Part shown: positions 5,431 through 6,695 of the stretch, piece after piece
Numbering within the stretch: the first letter of the stretch is position 1
Layout of the letters: each line of letters begins with the position of its first letter
Assembly (NCBI GenBank): GCA_903868295.1
Contig: CAIPUQ010000072.1
Location: 1 to 6,695, forward strand
Length of the DNA: 6,695 nucleotides
Direction: 5' to 3'
From: an uncultured Roseiflexaceae bacterium
GTDB lineage: Bacteria > Chloroflexota > Chloroflexia > Chloroflexales > Roseiflexaceae
Notes under the pieces: model-generated
Told to the model about the DNA's origin: nothing
Database searches by the model: none
Seen by the model: the letters and a program-made list of their open reading frames with translations, nothing else
Program-made: the position numbers and the translations under genes

Positions 5431-6311
5431 CGATCCTCCTCGGTCGTCGAGCGGAAGTACAGAACCACCACGAATGTCAACAGCGCCATAAAGACAAGTG
5501 CGAGCGCCGACCCTAACGGCCAATTTGGCGGATTGGAGCGCGTAAACAAGCGTTGTAACAGGTTGCCGAGCATGTCGACTTTGGCGCCGCCCAGCAGGTC
5601 CGACACCACAAATTGACCGACGGTGGGGATAAACACCAACACAGACCCGGCCACCAGCCCAGGCGCCGTCAACGGCAACATGATGCGCAGAAAGCGTTGG
5701 ACAACGGTGGCTCCGAGGTCACTGCCCGCCTCCATCAGCGTGAAGTCGAACCGGGACAACGATGCGTACAACGGCAACACCATAAACGGCAAACTCCCAT
5801 AGACAAGCCCGACCAACACCGCTCCTTCACTCGGGAAGAGCATCTGTTTGCCGATGCCAACGGCGACCAACACGCTGTTGATAATGCCGTTATTGGAGAG
5901 CAGGAGCATCCACGCATACGTACGCACCAGAAAGTTGGTCCAAAATGGAATCAGAATGAGAAAGAGCAACACCGTCCGCCGTGCGGGTGGTGCCAGCACC
6001 ATGTGCAGTGCCAGCGGGTAGCCAATCAGCGCACAGATGAGGGTTGTCTGGATGCCCATTACAAATGAGCGGATATAGGCGTTGTAGTAGAGGTCCTTGG
6101 TCAACAACAGGCGATAACTGTCGAGGTTGAACGACCAAATAACCTTACCGGTGGGGCCATTGGTGGCAAAGCTATAGACGACAACGATGAGCAGCGGAAG
6201 CACAAAGAACACCAACAGCCAGAGCACACCGGGCGCCAAGAGGCCGAACAGTGAACGGTTGCGTCGCTGTGTCTGATCGGGTGGCGCTTCGATTGAGGGT
6301 ACCATTGCCAT
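5427..6311 (-). CDS. potB: PotB: inner-membrane permease of the polyamine ABC importer
   Basis: Partner permease of PotC, 294 aa. A polar, charged N-terminus (1-20) is followed by six likely membrane segments (about 22-48, 82-105, 113-138, 162-183, 218-240, 266-287). The EAA loop lies at 194-221: EAGSDLGATVVQRFLRIMLP then TAPGL. Family-typical segments include LIPFWTNFLVRTYAWMLLL, YGSLPFMVLPLYASL and FIPTVGQFVVSDLLGG, which identify a PotB rather than PotC type. ATG at 6311 has AGGAGG (6322-6317) 5 nt upstream, in the sequence context AGGAGGGAAT also seen before potD. It starts 14 nt after the potA stop and overlaps potC by 4 nt. The frame is intact; substrate assignment rests on the PotD residues and gene order. 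Confidence 0.93.
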   Translation of the reverse strand: MAMVPSIEAPPDQTQRRNRSLFGLLAPGVLWLLVFFVLPLLIVVVYSFATNGPTGKVIWSFNLDSYRLLLTKDLYYNAYIRSFVMGIQTTLICALIGYPLALHMVLAPPARRTVLLFLILIPFWTNFLVRTYAWMLLLSNNGIINSVLVAVGIGKQMLFPSEGAVLVGLVYGSLPFMVLPLYASLSRFDFTLMEAGSDLGATVVQRFLRIMLPLTAPGLVAGSVLVFIPTVGQFVVSDLLGGAKVDMLGNLLQRLFTRSNPPNWPLGSALALVFMALLTFVVVLYFRSTTEEDR

Positions 6312-6325
6312 GATTCCCTCCTCTT

Positions 6326-6695
6326 CTATTCGGCCATAATCAAAGCATTATCTGGTGTCCACCAGACGTACCCGCGCTCGCCTTTTTGCCAATACGCATC
6401 ACGGTCAAGGGTCGAACGATTGTTTTGTTCCCAGACATCAAGATGCGCACCGTTGTCCAGCGAAACGGTCAAGCGCGTGTCGCTCCCTATATAGAGCACG
6501 CGTTCGACCGTCGCGGGCAAGCAGAGGAGTTGATCGGTTGGCTGCACGCTGAGGCGCAGCTTTTCGGGGCGGATCGCAATGGTCACCGACGCACCTGATT
6601 GCATAGGGTGTTGGGCGATCCCTGACAATGTGACGCCGCTGGCCAATGTGACAATCGTGTATATGCCGTCGTTCGCGCTGACGTGTCCATCGAGG
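6326..6695 (-). CDS. potA: PotA: C-terminal TOBE domain of the polyamine importer ATPase (partial)
   Basis: The gene runs off the right edge; 122 C-terminal codons are seen, ending at TAG (6328-6326). The visible part is the regulatory TOBE region of an ABC ATPase: VTIAIRPEKLRLS (the IRPE motif typical of this group), then ATVERVLYIGSDTRLTVSLDNGAHLDVWEQN, the strand pattern of PotA/FbpC/CysA-type ATPases. The Walker A, signature and Walker B motifs would lie further upstream, outside the window, so catalytic competence cannot be judged. Being first of potA-potB-potC-potD, its name rests mainly on its neighbours. The promoter of the operon must also lie beyond the edge unless there are internal ones. 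Confidence 0.88.
   Translation of the reverse strand, partial: LDGHVSANDGIYTIVTLASGVTLSGIAQHPMQSGASVTIAIRPEKLRLSVQPTDQLLCLPATVERVLYIGSDTRLTVSLDNGAHLDVWEQNNRSTLDRDAYWQKGERGYVWWTPDNALIMAE

Noticed and set aside
4951..5616. Plus-strand open frame of 221 aa across potC/potB
   Set aside because: It is antisense to two clear permease genes, and its charged, repetitive translation has no family resemblance.
1..6695. tRNA, rRNA or riboswitch
   Set aside because: No cloverleaf with acceptor and T-arm motifs and no conserved riboswitch core was recognised on either strand by eye.

Overview
The window reads as ordinary bacterial chromosome, probably from the phylum Chloroflexota. This placement is inferred from the look of the proteins and the GC-moderate, repeat-sprinkled intergenic DNA. 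No marker gene in the window fixes the taxonomy. Almost everything lies on the minus strand. The exceptions are the 3' end of a copper oxidase-type gene (1-163) and a small REP-associated tyrosine transposase (345-818).

Layout from left to right: (i) the C-terminus of a multicopper oxidase / NirK-like cupredoxin protein on the plus strand; (ii) a perfect 36-bp palindrome followed by a short 23-bp tandem repeat, directly upstream of a RAYT/Y1 HUH transposase whose Shine-Dalgarno sequence lies inside a hairpin; (iii) a convergent class III (CaiB/BaiF) CoA-transferase gene broken by a single in-frame TAG; (iv) a 411-bp gene-free stretch with degenerate short repeats and two near-identical 46-bp copies, each carrying a GC-rich palindrome; (v) a two-module VOC protein of the CatE-like ring-cleaving dioxygenase type, preceded by a striking paired-palindrome operator candidate; (vi) a strong intrinsic terminator; (vii) a potABCD-type polyamine ABC importer operon read leftward (potA partial at the right edge, then potB, potC, potD).

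The Pot genes form one transcription unit: 14 nt between potA and potB, a 4-nt ATGA overlap between potB and potC, and 26 nt between potC and potD. The unit ends at the terminator at 3342-3366. PotD keeps the aromatic and acidic residues that bind polyamines in E. coli PotD, but its frame is shifted by one base at a run of six A. The CatE-like gene and the CoA-transferase lie downstream on the same strand, separated from the Pot unit by the terminator and from each other by the repeat region, so they are probably expressed independently.

I found no clear new multi-gene system. The points most worth a second look are the RAYT with its neighbouring palindromes and SD-masking hairpin, the two gene lesions (potD frameshift, CoA-transferase amber codon), the tandem GCATGC-core repeats abutting the catE-like stop codon, and the GTGTACAC double palindrome.
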